A stretch of DNA of 64,000 nt from Antedon mediterranea (lineage: Eukaryota; Echinodermata; Crinoidea; Comatulida; Antedonidae). Below are positions 53,378-64,000 of this stretch, piece after piece. Below the pieces are notes generated by a model. It had not been told where the DNA came from and did no database searches. It saw nothing but the letters and a program-made list of their open reading frames with translations. Made by a program: the position numbers and the translations under genes. The stretch covers positions 36,328,501-36,392,500 of the forward strand of contig NC_092672.1 in NCBI RefSeq assembly GCF_964355755.1, written 5' to 3'. Positions within the stretch are counted from its first letter, which is position 1. Each line of letters opens with the position of its first letter.

Positions 53378-56300
53378 TCAAAATTTACCAGCCCGCCTTC
53401 TACCAGTATATTTTGAATCTGGTCGCACGTCGCTACAAAATAAAAACAACAGTAAATTTCAATAATACTGTACAGTATATAATTTTAAATAAATCATTAT
53501 TTTCATTGTATGAGGATAAACCTCTGTCTACATTATCAAACTAGTTTGACACAAAAAGTGTGATATTCCCAAATATGGTAGTGATATGACATCATCATGT
53601 CCATATATGAGCACAACATCATACCCTTTTCCTTGTCTTCGCCTCCTTTCCTTCTTTTCTTGTATCCAATCTTTACTTTTTTTTACTGACTTTCCCTTCA
53701 TCTTTTTCCATCTGTTTCGTGAGTCACTGTATTTAGCTTGTGACTGGGCCGATTCCTCTGTACCTAAACCCTAATAAGTTTACAAAATAAAATGAAAGAA
53801 TGAAGTACTTGGCAAAATATTGCACAGAATGGGCTTCGACTTATGTTAAAGATATATTGTCCCCCAAAAACATGAAAAATGAAGATTAATTAAATCATTC
53901 TTTGAATAGGTTATTTTGTAGTTTTAATCAAGTTACGTTTGCATAAAAAAAAAAATTAAAAAAAATCATGTTTTCTCTTATAAAATGACAAAATAAATGG
54001 TTAAATTCAACCAAAAATTTGACTATTTTTTGCTTTAAATTACAGTTTTTCATGTAACTATTTTTTCAATCCAATTTTTGTTCAAAAGTGGATAACTAAT
54101 ATATGATATTAAAATGGCATATTCAACAACAAAAATTGTAAAGAATATTTTTTCAGGGGGACAATACATCTTTAATAATTATTTTATTCAGTTATTAATG
54201 AACCGATTTTCTAGCATTTCAATTGGCATGTTCTGTAAAGTACATATTTACACCGAATGATAACTTGAAAATACTACACTTAGTCCCAACAACTAAAACT
54301 TGTTCAAACGAATGTTTCCAGACCAATGTTTCCAGACCAATGTGTTGTTCTGTTACCGTTCTTGTAGCCATCTTCTTCTGAAGACACATGGCCGTCATTG
54401 AATTAAAATTTAAATAAAAAGGTTTCTTTATAATGATTACCTTTGGAAGTTGTGTATTGACACCGCCAGTGAATAAACATAGGAACATTCTGTAACAAAG
54501 AAATCAAATTTGTCAACCAAGTTGTGCAACAAATGAAAAATGTTTCATTCTTTTGACCATATTATTTTATATATATTGTATATACTGTATATATGACCAA
54601 GTATAGTCCCATGGGCTTGGATATAACAACAATTAGGTGGTTTAGGTGATTTTTACACTAAAAAAAGTCTTTGGTAGTGGGGTTGTAATTTGTCATTACA
54701 AAAAATCCTGACATATGACAGGACTTAAACCCAGGACTGGTAGCCAAGCATCATAACCACCAAGCCACAACTCTATATACATTCTCAACTGCCCAGCAAT
54801 ATAAATGTGAAACTTTTAATTGGTAGTGATACTAACTTCTTTGCTTTTGTGCTGTTTGGGTAATCAACCACCAATCCTCCTGTAAAACCAGCCTTCATTG
54901 CTTGTGATGTGATTAACTCGAGCTGATCAGAATTCTCGGGGTAGAACTGAAAAACAGCCCTACTGCTACGCCTCTGAAAAAACACAAGTAACATGCTTTA
55001 AAATTTATTTATATGAGCACTTTAATTTCTATTATATTGGATATTAAAATGAATCTGTATCTGTATTTTAATTAAATTAATGCTGTGATATTGAAAGTGA
55101 CTTGAACTACACACTTTTGAGTATGAATACCACCTTACAAAGGATCGTAATCATGAAAACAACTTAAAAGATTAATTAAATCAGACTTTGAATAGGTTAT
55201 CTTGAAGTTTTAATCAAGTTAATCCCTTCTGTACAAAGAAAAAAAAAAAAAACGTTTTCTCATATAAAATGACATAAATTGTAAAATTCAACCAAAAACC
55301 CATTGGCTAGCAGCAAATTTGACTATTTTTATTTTAAATTAGTTTTTTCAGGTAAATACATTTTTTTTTTTCGATTTAATTTTTGTTAAAAGTGGACAAC
55401 TATTACGTGACATTTAAATGGCATATTCAACAAAACAAATGTTAGAAGATTATTTTTTCAGGGGACAATACATCTTTAAAAGCAGCTGGTTAAAGGTTAA
55501 AGGTTTGGTGAAACACTGGTCTCACCACCATGTGGAGAGTGTTCTGCTTATAATTAATAAAACAAAATGGACACCAAAATAAGTAAATATCTACAATTGT
55601 AATACTTACCAATGAAGCATAAAGAGTTGAGAAGAATTTATATAATCTTTTTGGTGGATTGTGTGATTTCTTATCAGCATTACATAACCACTGTAATGCA
55701 GATATACTATGGAATAATTAAACAAAATTCAATTCAACCAATTATTTTACAGTAATCACATGAAATAAACTCATACATTCTCTAACAAAGTGAGACCAAT
55801 GGTTTTTTATTTGATGTCCACACACAAAATGTATATCATTTAGGATATCTGTTTATGAGCCAATCAGATTAGCCGTTTGCCTGGTGTGTTGTGCCGGGGA
55901 AATAAACTTTATGCGACAACAAAATGTGATGTGCACAATACGGATATTGGCTACCCATGGAGTCACGTGTTAAATTTAAGATCCTGCTGCTGGTGTTCCG
56001 ATGCCTAAATAGCTCCAAAATATCTCTCAGAATTGTTGACAGTCAAGAAGGGAAAGCGAGAACTAAGATCTAGTCATCAGGTGCTACTGGACATTCCAAG
56101 GAGCAAACATAGTTGGGGAGATCAGACTTTCAGTGTTGCTGGACCTAGGCTCTGGAACCACCTACCCTTGAACATTAAACACACATCATTATTGAGTCAC
56201 TTTAAGTCACTACTCAAAACTCGCTTTTTCTGATTTTTTACAGCGCCATGAGCAATAAATGTTGGAATGGCGCTATATAAATCGAACGATTGATTGATTG

Positions 56301-58436
56301 GATATGATGATTTCATATTACTACCATATTAGGGTATATCACTACCATATTTGGGCACATTGTTTTGTCAAACTAGTTTGATACAGAGCTTAGAATTACT
56401 TTATATAATTCTATTGGTATTTTTACCTGATGACACCGTCAAATGTACCAGGCCGAAAGAATAACCCTTGACCTACGTCGCTATGAATCAGATCTCCTTC
56501 ACATTCCCGTTCTAGAGCAATATCTTGAAAAGTATAAAATTAAATTTACATAATTAGTGGACTATGAATGTGAAAAAAAGAGTAAATATTATAAAATATA
56601 ATATTATAAACTCATCACACTGTACTTACCAAGCATTGCTTTGCTTATATCAAGGCCTACCCAATAGTGACCATCCTCTGTAAGGCACTCTCCTGACAGA
56701 CCAGACCCACATCTGACCAATAAGAAACATGTTTATAATAGTAACACAGGGCTGTCATGATAGGTAACAATTACACAACAATAATAATAATAGTAGTTCA
56801 ATCTTATATAGCGCATTATAAGCAAGCTCTCAATGCACTGAACAATATAATCACATGAATTTTACACTGCTCCTGTCTATGCTTCTATCTGTGAAACAGG
56901 GATGTAGATGAGAATTAATAAAAGTGGTCTGTTTTTTGCAAGAAAGGGGATATTTTTACTGTACTGTGTATTTTACTTTTTGTTTTAACATTTTACTGAT
57001 TTTATTCTATTTTTATATTAAGTTGTCATGAGAAAAAACCAATTTCAAATCTATTTAACAATAAAGTTATCTTGTATCAATTTCTATTCAAGCCATTGGG
57101 TTGTCAAAAGCTACTGTGAAAAAGTGGTCATGTTGAAACCTAACCAACCGTACTGGTGGCTACGGCTCTGTCAAAGAAAATCTATAAATGTAAGAAGTGG
57201 TAAAATAAACGCATTATGTTCTTGATAACAGCAGATATACTTACCCAACATCTAAAATATAACTTGGGGTGTCTTGAGGCAAAGCAAGTAGTTCTATAGC
57301 ACGTGAAGACATTGTCATCTGGATTTCAATCATTCTGGTGCTGAAAAGAAAGGTAATTCACAACTTTGATTTAAATCTAATTATAATATCAATAATCATT
57401 TGGATCTAAATGATTTTTTTGCTAGTGACTACTATTATTTTATTTTTATCAATCGCAGCAAAAAGTTTACGCTCCGGACAAGCAGGTGACAATAAATTAA
57501 CACAACATACACACACAAGTTGCTCTACAAAAACAAAGTATAAAGTTTTTGGGAGTGGAGTATTATCAACAAGAAGAAATCCTGACATCTGACAGGATTT
57601 TAATCCTTTGGACCAAAGAATTACAGATATTTTAAACCCCAATACTGCAAGTGTGATTGTAAGATTATTTTTCTAGATAACCTGTGAAAATACAAATGTT
57701 TTTTTTAGCAACATTGAATCTACCATTAACAGTATTAAAAAATCTTTATTGATAATTATTATTATTATTAATTATATCGGTTAACTGTAACAGTATATGT
57801 AATTTTATATTCATGATTTAAGATGAAACATATGATGGTAGGCCTCCGACTCACTTTGAAGTATATTTTTTTGCTTCATCTTCATTGTAAAACTATTGAA
57901 AGAAAAATAAACAGTTATAAAAGTGATGGTAATATTTGTAGTAATTGTAGACAAGAGCGACTTAATTTGACATGTATGAGGGACATATCATACACCACAC
58001 TCAGTCCCATCTGAAGGACAAGGGATCTAATCAAGGCAACAAGATACAAGATCTGACATAAAATTATATTATTACACCATTTTGCAATAATATTATTAAT
58101 AATTATGTTTATGTGAACAAACTAAAGAACTATCAATCATGTCATAGCCTAGGCCTCTAATAACCTTCAGCAGCAGCCTACTATTACTATTTCTGAAGGC
58201 TAGAGCCTGGGCTTGCTACTGAACTAAACTCTGTACAACAACACTACAGCCTCAGCAGAGAGCAGGCCTATCTCCAGTCTCTATCATATCTAGCCATAAT
58301 ACCAACAACAACAGGACGTAGTCGTACGTAGGCCTCTAACTAAACTAGACCTACCTTGAAGTTGAGTTTTTATTAAAATATTATTACTCACAATTTCTGG
58401 AGGAGCTCTGTGCTCTGGTCGTCTACCAGAAGCCAT
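53378..58436 (-). CDS. BUD23 18S rRNA (guanine-N7) methyltransferase
   Basis: Ten exons in gene order: 58392-58436, 57855-57892, 57245-57340, 56630-56712, 56427-56523, 55610-55706, 54837-54973, 54441-54489, 53625-53770, 53378-53432. All junctions are in phase and give 280 residues (human 281). The enzyme methylates N7 of a conserved guanine in 18S rRNA with TRMT112 during small-subunit maturation. It starts [15 protein letters not shown], continues [12 protein letters not shown], has the AdoMet-binding motif DVGCGSGLSG at about residue 58, then [58 protein letters not shown] and [14 protein letters not shown]. The basic C-terminus includes [16 protein letters not shown] and [11 protein letters not shown]. 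Exon 2 is only 38 nt. Several introns hold MITEs, SINE or LINE pieces. Confidence 0.97.
53521..53622. mobile_element. AAGCTCTGTCTACACT MITE, left half, at a BUD23 donor
   Basis: CTCTGTCTACATTATCAAAC to TGTCCATATATGAGCACAAC, ending against the donor of BUD23 exon 9 (intron side of 53624). The right end of the element is missing. Confidence 0.85.
53850..54171. mobile_element. TTAA-flanked MITE, complete copy
   Basis: Ends AGATATATTGTCCCCC and GGGGGACAATACATCT are inverted repeats, each abutted by TTAA (53846-53849, 54172-54175). In BUD23 intron 8. Confidence 0.85.
54625..54785 (-). mobile_element. tRNA-derived SINE, family 2
   Basis: Minus strand: GTTGTGGCTTGGTGGTTATG (A box) and CCTGGGTTTAAGTCCTGTC (B box), then TGTCAGGATTTTTTGTAATG. 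Better copy at 62600-62757, shortened copy at 57545-57605. Confidence 0.8.
55165..55487. mobile_element. TTAA-type MITE, second copy
   Basis: Shares GATTAATTAAATCA, TTTGAATAGGTTAT, AGTTTTAATCAAGTTA, CAACCAAAAA, AAATTTGACTATTTTT and the right end GGGGACAATACATCTTTAAA with 53850-54171, in the same orientation. The left end is lost. In BUD23 intron 6. Confidence 0.85.
55905..56393. mobile_element. AAGCTCTGTCTACACT MITE split by a LINE
   Basis: Left part AACTTTATGCGACAACAAAA then TGTGATGTGCAC (to about 55940) and right part from GATATGATGATTTCATATTA to CAAACTAGTTTGATACAGAG (56302-56393). A LINE 3' end sits between them. In BUD23 intron 5. Confidence 0.8.
55960..56300 (+). pseudogene. CR1-type LINE 3' end inside a MITE
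   Basis: A frame reading [20 protein letters not shown] then [20 protein letters not shown] and [10 protein letters not shown], the standard C-terminus of CR1-type elements. It is followed by ATGGCGCTATATAAATCGAA and an (ATTG)n tail. It is strongly 5'-truncated. Confidence 0.88.
57545..57605 (-). mobile_element. SINE family 2, body fragment
   Basis: GGGAGTGGAGTATTATCAAC and AAATCCTGACATCTGACAGG match the body of the copies at 54625 and 62600. In BUD23 intron 2. Confidence 0.6.
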
Positions 58437-58804
58437 TATAAAAAAATATATAATACTTAAACTATGTGCAACAATATTTTGTTTTACTTAAACATAGTTT
58501 TATATTGAAAACATTAAAGAAATAATTGGCATGTGCTGTGTTTGATCTGAAGTTGAGGGTTTTAAAAATGTCAAAGTTCATAATTGTAGACAAATTCATT
58601 TAGTAAACAGGTAAAATTATTTCGTGTGGTAAATTCTTCCAAATACGAGTAACTAAATAAAATGTCTAAGCAATTTTTAAGTAAAATAAAACAGAATTGT
58701 AAATAAGTTATTGTTTATCTGATTTACAAATGTTATTTATAATACACTTAGTTTATACATAGTTAATTTCTCAGATCATAAATAATGGTATCGGCCAAAA
58801 AAAA
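58437..58804. promoter_or_regulatory. Bidirectional promoter region of BUD23 and DNAJC30
   Basis: Only 368 bp separate the BUD23 start (minus) from the predicted DNAJC30 start (plus). No TATA box is obvious; the sequence is AT-rich. Head-to-head spacing this short suggests a shared promoter, as for the human pair. Confidence 0.55.
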
Positions 58805-59866
58805 ATGTCAGCCTTGTTATCGTTGGTTTCGCCGACATTTCAGCGTCTTACAAAAGTAGAATGTATTTGCAATTTCAGATGTATTTATGGCAATAAATAT
58901 ACATTAAGATACCCTAATGTAAGTTAGATGTTTTTGCAATGTTTTAACTGTATATATTGTTCATATTCTTCGAACCAAGGCCAAGCTTTAGTTTGGCCTA
59001 GGCCTAGGCTAGCCTTGAAAAAAAAAAAAAAAAAAAATTGTGGGAATAAAATGGTCTGTGTAGGCTGAAAAACAGGGTGACATTTTAAGGAAGTGATCTG
59101 TTCTAAATTTCATTCAAAATATTGTAAGAATGTTTCAGTCTGTATTTTTGTGAAATTGTATTTATTTAATAATTATTTTAATTAAATTAATTCAAGACAT
59201 TTTATTTTAAAATATATTTCTGACTATCTACCTTGTGAATTCTATTTTCAGAGGCATCTGGTGTTAACATTGGGTGTTGCAGGAGGCATACATGAAATCC
59301 AGAAATCACATCACAATGTTTTACACATTTTCAGAACATTTGCCAGCAGAGTCAAATCAAGAACTAGTTTTTATGATACTCTCGGAGTTACACCCAAAGC
59401 AAGTCAAGCGCAAATAAAGTCTGCGTACTATAAGCTGAGCAAAGCTTTCCACCCAGATCGCAATCAGGACAATCCTACAGCAGCAAGCTCATTTTCTGAT
59501 ATTAACGAAGCATATAGTGTACTTTCAAATGCAAAATTACGAAAACGATACGATAATGGTATATATAGTTCGCGGGATCTTACTCACGGAGTGAGAGATG
59601 AACCTCTTATACGAAAACGAGAGAAGAAGATAAGAAACACGCGCTCTGAAGTTTACAATGATCAAGGCGAAAGGATGTACGATTTTGACGAATACTTTCG
59701 TGCACATTACGGAGAAGCTTTGGATCGAGAACAGAGAGAAAGAAAAAGTCGGAAAAAGCGTCAAAAAGAATTTGATAAAATAAATGAAGTGTATAGAACT
59801 AGTATGACATTCTTGGTATCTGCAGCAGTCATTTCAGTTGTCGTTGGATTGCTGTTTATAAAGTAG
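58805..59866 (+). CDS. DNAJC30 mitochondrial J-domain protein
   Basis: Exon 2 (59252-59866) is certain. It carries FYDTLGVTPKASQAQIKSAY, the J-domain catalytic triplet in KAFHPDRNQDN (about residues 84-86), INEAYSVLSNAKLRKRYDNG, and a single C-terminal membrane segment MTFLVSAAVISVVVGLLFI. It has no in-frame ATG before the J domain. An AG acceptor at 59250-59251 and a short exon at 58805-58855 (MSALLSLVSPTFQRLTK, donor GTAGAA) give an in-phase start with a mitochondrial-type, Arg/Ser/Leu-rich leader. The total is 221 residues (human 226). DNAJC30 is an inner-membrane protein linked to ATP synthase and complex I upkeep. The first exon is my prediction; the human gene is intronless. AATAAA follows at 59873. 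Confidence 0.9.
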
Positions 59867-60018
59867 TTGCATAATAAATATATATTTCAGATTTAAAATG
59901 TTATTGATGAACATAAAAGAACATTTTGCTTGCACTAGGTTGGATATACAGTCTCCTCAAGCGTGTACCATAGTTTATCATGATTTAAGAGTCAATGTGC
60001 AATCTTCTCTCACATTAA

Positions 60019-60167
60019 CTAAAGCTCTGTCTACACTATCAAAAAAGTTTGACAATAAAAGTGTAAAGTACCCAATTATGGTAGCGATATTACATCATCA
60101 TGTCCATATATGGGCACATCACATTTGTTTTGTCACATAAAGTTTGATAGTGTGGACAGAGCTTTAC
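60019..60167. mobile_element. AAGCTCTGTCTACACT MITE, complete with TA ends
   Basis: TA then AAGCTCTGTCTACACTATCA on the left; TTTGATAGTGTGGACAGAGC then TT and TA on the right. Between DNAJC30 and VPS37. Confidence 0.92.
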
Positions 60168-60270
60168 ATCAGATATAAACTATGTATGAACAATTTAAAT
60201 ATTAAAATAATATATTTTCATTGATATATCAAGTATCATTTATTTTCATTTGTTTTAAGAAAAAAACAGA

Positions 60271-60378
60271 AATTCTGTTTGCTCTGCTGTCAGAACACAA
60301 TATCCAACGGACACAACATGAACTCAAAAACAAAACATTACAAAAAAGTGTCTACATGATGTTCAAGGCTCTAATTGC
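60271..60378 (-). pseudogene. 3' UTR fragment of the 3935-4730 LINE family
   Basis: CTGCTGTCAGAACACAATAT, GACACAACATGAACTCAAAA and TACAAAAAAGTGTCTACAT are the reverse complement of 4577-4670 with few changes. It is a very short 5'-truncated insertion. Confidence 0.85.
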
Positions 60379-60684
60379 TATTTCATGATGAAATGCGTAT
60401 TTATCAATGGAAACTCAATTATTTATATATCAATTCATTTCAATTATGTAATTAATAAATTATATCAATTTACTTTCAGATTCTAAATGACAATTGTTTT
60501 CAATTTATATTTTATAGAATATGTTGAATGAGAATAAATAAATCAAATCGTTTAGTTTTTCATTTCTGATTTTTGTTCAGACATGGCAACTTATAAGTTT
60601 ATCTCAAACCTCATTTAAAAAAAAACAATCAAAAGTTTTGCAGAGTGTGGTTTCTGTAAAAAAAATTTAAAGAAAACAATAGCC

Positions 60685-61192
60685 AATTCATTTAAGTGAA
60701 TTTATTATTTATTACATACGATATTTTACATTGTGAAATCTAGTCTTTATACACTACGTCTTCTAATATACAGTATATAGTAAAACACCCATTAAAGGGA
60801 CACATTGGGACCCCATTAAGGGGACACATTGGGACCCCATTAAGGGGACACATTGGGACCCCATTTAAGGGGACACATTGGGACCCCATTAAGGGGACAC
60901 ATTGGGACCCCATTAAGGGGACACATTGGGACCCCATTTAAGGGGACACATTGGGACCCCATTAAGGGGACACATTGGGACCTCATTTAAGGGGACACAT
61001 TGGGACCCCATTTAAGGGGACACATTGGGACCCCATTTAAGGGGACACATTGGGACCCCAAAAAAGTGTCCCCTTAATAGGAGTTTAAGTGAATTTATTA
61101 TCTATTACATACGATATTTTACATTGTGAAATCTAGTCTTTAATATTTATACACTACGTCTTCTAATATACAGTTTATAGTAAAACACCCAT
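60685..61192. repeat. Duplicated 105-bp block flanking a minisatellite
   Basis: GTGAATTTATTATTTATTAC to AGTAAAACACCCATTAAAG (60697-60800) recurs at 61091-61200. Between them, about 60784-61075, lie about 12 units of CATTAAGGGGACACATTGGG plus ACCC (24-25 bp). A short array follows the second block to about 61270. The minus-strand frame GSQCVPLM is a repeat by-product. Confidence 0.92.
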
Positions 61193-61388
61193 TAAGGGGA
61201 CACATTGGGACCCCATTAAAGGGACACCATTAAGGGGACACATTGGGACCCCAAAGTGTCCCCTTAATAGGAGTTGGTCATAGTGCTAAAACACATATCT
61301 CCGCATTCATATCAGAGGAAAGTGTCCCATTAAATAGGCATGTACCAAAGGAAGGGTTCTACCTGTTTTCTACCTGTTTTATATTCTT

Positions 61389-61553
61389 TAAGCTCTGTCT
61401 ACACTATCAAACTTATTTGACAAAAAAAGTGTGATGTGCCCAAATATGGTAGTGATATGCCCAGATATGGTAGTGATATGACATCATCATGTCCATATAT
61501 GGGCACATCACATTGTTTTTGTCACATAAAGTTTGATAGTGTAGACAGAGCTT
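61389..61553. mobile_element. AAGCTCTGTCTACACT MITE
   Basis: AAGCTCTGTCTACACTATCA and TTTGATAGTGTAGACAGAGC ends, with an internal duplication of the ATATGGTAGTGATATG segment. Confidence 0.92.
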
Positions 61554-62255
61554 TACTTTTTTTGAATTACGGTTTTTGAGGATAAATCTATTGAAAAATG
61601 ACAGTTTACTGAGTTTAATATCCATAATATAATTTGAATTTCTATTTTACAATAAATTTATTATTATTATGTTTGCAACATAGAAAAAAAGGAAATAAGA
61701 AAATTAAATCATATATGAATGTGTTTATTTTAAATAAACACTTGTTCTGAGTATCATTATGCACACCTAAATCCTTAAAGATCTAAAAAAAGAATATTTA
61801 CACTAATCTTATTAAATTGCTGAGTACAAATAGAATTATTAAGCTGTTACTATTAAATAGTAACTTAATTTTTATAGCAAAAGCATGAACTAGAATCTTT
61901 ATAGACCCATGGCAGCCAGGAGACTATTTTTGTAATAACGTACATATAGATAGAATAACAATTCCAGAGACTGTATTATTATCCGTATATTAAATCTTTT
62001 GAGTTGTGTTGTCCACATTCCCAAATGTCTAGGGCCGATTTTCTTTTATTATTGCGAAATTACGATCTATCCTGATTTTTAATTGTAAGTGTACTGAGGA
62101 AATTCTACATATTTTTTTTGGCCCAAATTAAAAATGTGTTTTTAATTAAATTCACAACCACTTAGCGCATAAATTTGATGAATAGGCGATAAAAAGAAAG
62201 GTTCGTCTAAATAAATATATTATTCTATATTAAATTTATTATGGCTAAAATTGCT
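61554..62255. other. Spacer downstream of VPS37
   Basis: AT-rich, no gene seen. On the minus strand AATAAA at 62235-62240 and further copies could polyadenylate VPS37. Confidence 0.6.
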
Positions 62256-63035
62256 TTATCTAGGATATGACCCGAGGGTGGGCATAGCAAGACGAGGCAT
62301 ATACTGGGTATTGTGGTATCCACCGCTCATCTGTGGTTGGTAGGCTTGATTTAATGAGTATGGGTGTTGGTACGGGGATCCTTGGGGCGGGGCTATTTGG
62401 GGTGTGGCTCCTTGGGGAGGGGTATTATATGAGGCTACATGCTGCGGTGTTCGTACAAGTTTTTCAAGTTGTTCCGACTTTGTTTTCTTTAAATTGTACA
62501 CCAGCCGTTTGGCACGGAACTCCTCAACAAAATCATCAACTTCAGTTTTTCCATCTAAAAACCTTTCTGCTATTTCCTGCAAATTAATAATAATTATCAA
62601 TATTATGGGAGTGGAGTTGTAATTTGTCATTAGAAAAAATCCTGAAATATGACAGGACTCGAACCCAGGACCCTTGGATTGGTAGCCGAGCCTCATAACT
62701 ACCAAACCACAACTCCACTCTGAAGCCACAACTCCACTCTGAAGCCACAACTCCACTCTGTGAAGCCTCCTCTACACTATCAAACTTAATATGTGACAAC
62801 AAAATGTGATTTGCTCATATAGGACATGATGATGTCATATCACTACCATATTTGGACATATCACTAGCATATTTGGGCACATCCCATTTTTTGTTACATA
62901 AACTTTTAAGTGTAGACAGAGCTTTAGGCACATGTTTGTAGGCCTTACTTACCTCAGCATCATCTTCAGCCTGTGAAGCCGACGCTTGTAATAATTCCAA
63001 GACAGAATCTAAGGAGTGTTTACTGGACAATATAC
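62256..63035 (-). CDS. VPS37-family ESCRT-I subunit, C-terminal two exons (partial)
   Basis: Two exons are visible: 62953-63035 and 62256-62576, joined in phase 0. They read ILSSKHSLDSVLELLQASAS, then QAEDDAE, EIAERFLDGKTEVDDFVEEF and RAKRLVYNLKKTKSEQLEKL. This is the end of the VPS37 Mod(r) coiled-coil domain that binds TSG101 and VPS28 in ESCRT-I. A Pro/Gln/Tyr/Gly-rich tail follows (PPQGATPQIAPPQG) ending LGSYPR. The Pro-rich tail fits VPS37B/C/D rather than VPS37A. The 5' exons lie beyond the right edge, or are not recognisable in 63036-64000. The intron holds a SINE and a MITE. Confidence 0.9.
62600..62757 (-). mobile_element. tRNA-derived SINE, family 2, best copy
   Basis: Minus strand: GTTGTGGTTTGGTAGTTATG (A box), CCTGGGTTCGAGTCCTGTC (B box), then TTTCAGGATTTTTTCTAATG and ACAACTCCACTCCC. 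The head end has a triplicated CAACTCCACTCTGAAGCCA (62705-62760). Confidence 0.85.
62764..62925. mobile_element. AAGCTCTGTCTACACT MITE
   Basis: In the VPS37 intron, directly next to the SINE. Left end AGCCTCCTCTACACTATCAA, right end AAGTGTAGACAGAGCTTT. Confidence 0.88.
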
Positions 63036-63904
63036 CTAAACAATTATGAACAATAGCATGATTATAATTATGTATAAACACATACACACATCTATATATA
63101 AATTATGGTTAATTCTGACATAGGCGAGCACAATGCAAAAACTTCTCTACAAATCTCCGCCTTGGATACCTACCTTATCTATCCGAGATGTACCGCGAAA
63201 CGTAGATTTGATAACATTAGTGTGCACGCCGACGCTATTGTTCCATATTTATATCTTAGGAAGATGTTATAAAGAGTTTTTTAACAACATTTATGATTTC
63301 AACATTGGATTTTCCTCTCAATTTCAATTCTTCCCGGTCAAAGTAATTTCCGGGTTTAAGATAAGTTCACCTTAGTTTCAAATATTTTCTCTCTTTTATA
63401 CACAAGGGAGCAGTTAAAATAATAGAATAATAGATTTGACCCTAAAGGTGACTGGAAACAGGCACTTTCCATCAATCAATACAGTGTCCCTTTGGAAGAC
63501 GAAAAAAAATTGGCCATTAATCATAGCCATTTCAGTTTTTTGTTTATTTTAAAACATACCACACGTGTGTGAAGGTACAGTAGTTAAATAATAGGAATTA
63601 TACTGCAAATTAATAAAGATCAAATTAAATATACGCCATAAAGAATCAGAATATATTGTGGGGAATAGTATTATACAATTACATAGGGAGATTTGATAAG
63701 ACATTTTTCGAGTGAAATCCCGATAGCTGAGTTTTATTGAGTAAGCTTGCAGGAATAACTGTAGGCTATCTTCCTGTGTCCCGTTAGGACCGAGATGTCT
63801 TCCCATGTTGCAAGCCGTAATGTCTTCTTTCTTGGGCCCACTCTGTCACGGCAGTTAGTTTCAAAAGATGATTAAATTAAATAATGTATTAATAATTATT
63901 AGGA
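63036..63904. other. Upstream of the visible VPS37 exons, no exon recognised
   Basis: I searched the minus strand for earlier VPS37 exons with a donor in phase 1 and found none. One CAAG-type donor near 63165 has stops in the needed frame. Confidence 0.6.
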
Positions 63905-64000
63905 TGGTATTCATTTGAATAAACGCCTCTCCAATAAAACATCACTTTGAATAATAACCCCCCCCCCCCCCACAACCCAACTATCTAATAAACGTCCATC
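63905..64000. repeat. AATAAACG-type dispersed repeat and C-run
   Basis: AATAAACGCCTCTCCAATAA, AATAATAACCCC and a C14 run, then AATAAACGTCC at the window edge. It resembles the complement of 48130-48385. Confidence 0.5.

Noticed and set aside
59261-59263. GTG at 59261 as the DNAJC30 start
   Set aside because: Animal start at GTG is improbable; an acceptor lies just upstream and a leader exon with ATG at 58805 fits the frame.
63120-63170. Possible upstream VPS37 exon ending near 63165
   Set aside because: The donor-like GTAGGT is present, but the frame needed to join 63035 contains stops.

Overview
This is an animal nuclear window (GT-AG introns, AT-rich, dense in short transposons). The gene content and repeat style point to a marine invertebrate deuterostome, most likely an echinoderm; that species-level guess is inference. 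I rebuilt five genes completely by hand-splicing exons and took a sixth as partial. All reconstructed exon phases close exactly.

Layout: 1-3768 is a satellite made of two alternating imperfect palindromes, followed by a CR1/L2-type LINE remnant (3935-4730). Next is a complete 10-exon syntaxin gene on + (5106-8572, called STX-A). A second, convergent syntaxin gene lies on - (41119 down to 9627, called STX-B). It has the same exon plan but carries three alternative 111-nt exons for the half of the SNARE helix after the zero-layer Gln, and six alternative last exons, each a separate transmembrane anchor with its own stop. RAN follows on + (44381-52400), head-to-head with STX-B. BUD23 is on - (58436-53378). 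DNAJC30 is on + (58805-59866), head-to-head with BUD23. The C-terminal part of a VPS37-family ESCRT-I gene is on - (63035-62256).

Gene order matters here. Human 7q11.23 (Williams-Beuren region) has VPS37D-DNAJC30-BUD23-STX1A, and human 12q24.33 has STX2 next to RAN. This window carries the sum of both neighbourhoods, as expected if it keeps the order that existed before the vertebrate genome duplications.

Mobile DNA fills introns and spacers: about a dozen copies of one palindromic MITE family (ends AAGCTCTGTCTACACT), a TTAA-flanked element holding a 6-bp-TSD element that holds a 9-bp-TSD MITE (all inside RAN intron 2), a 1.0-kb Mutator-like element with a perfect 9-bp TSD in STX-B intron 1, a hAT-like element with a 5-bp TSD between STX-B and RAN, an internally deleted Gypsy-type LTR element, tRNA-derived SINEs, LINE 3' ends, and many micro- and minisatellites. 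I saw no rRNA gene, functional tRNA gene or CRISPR array.
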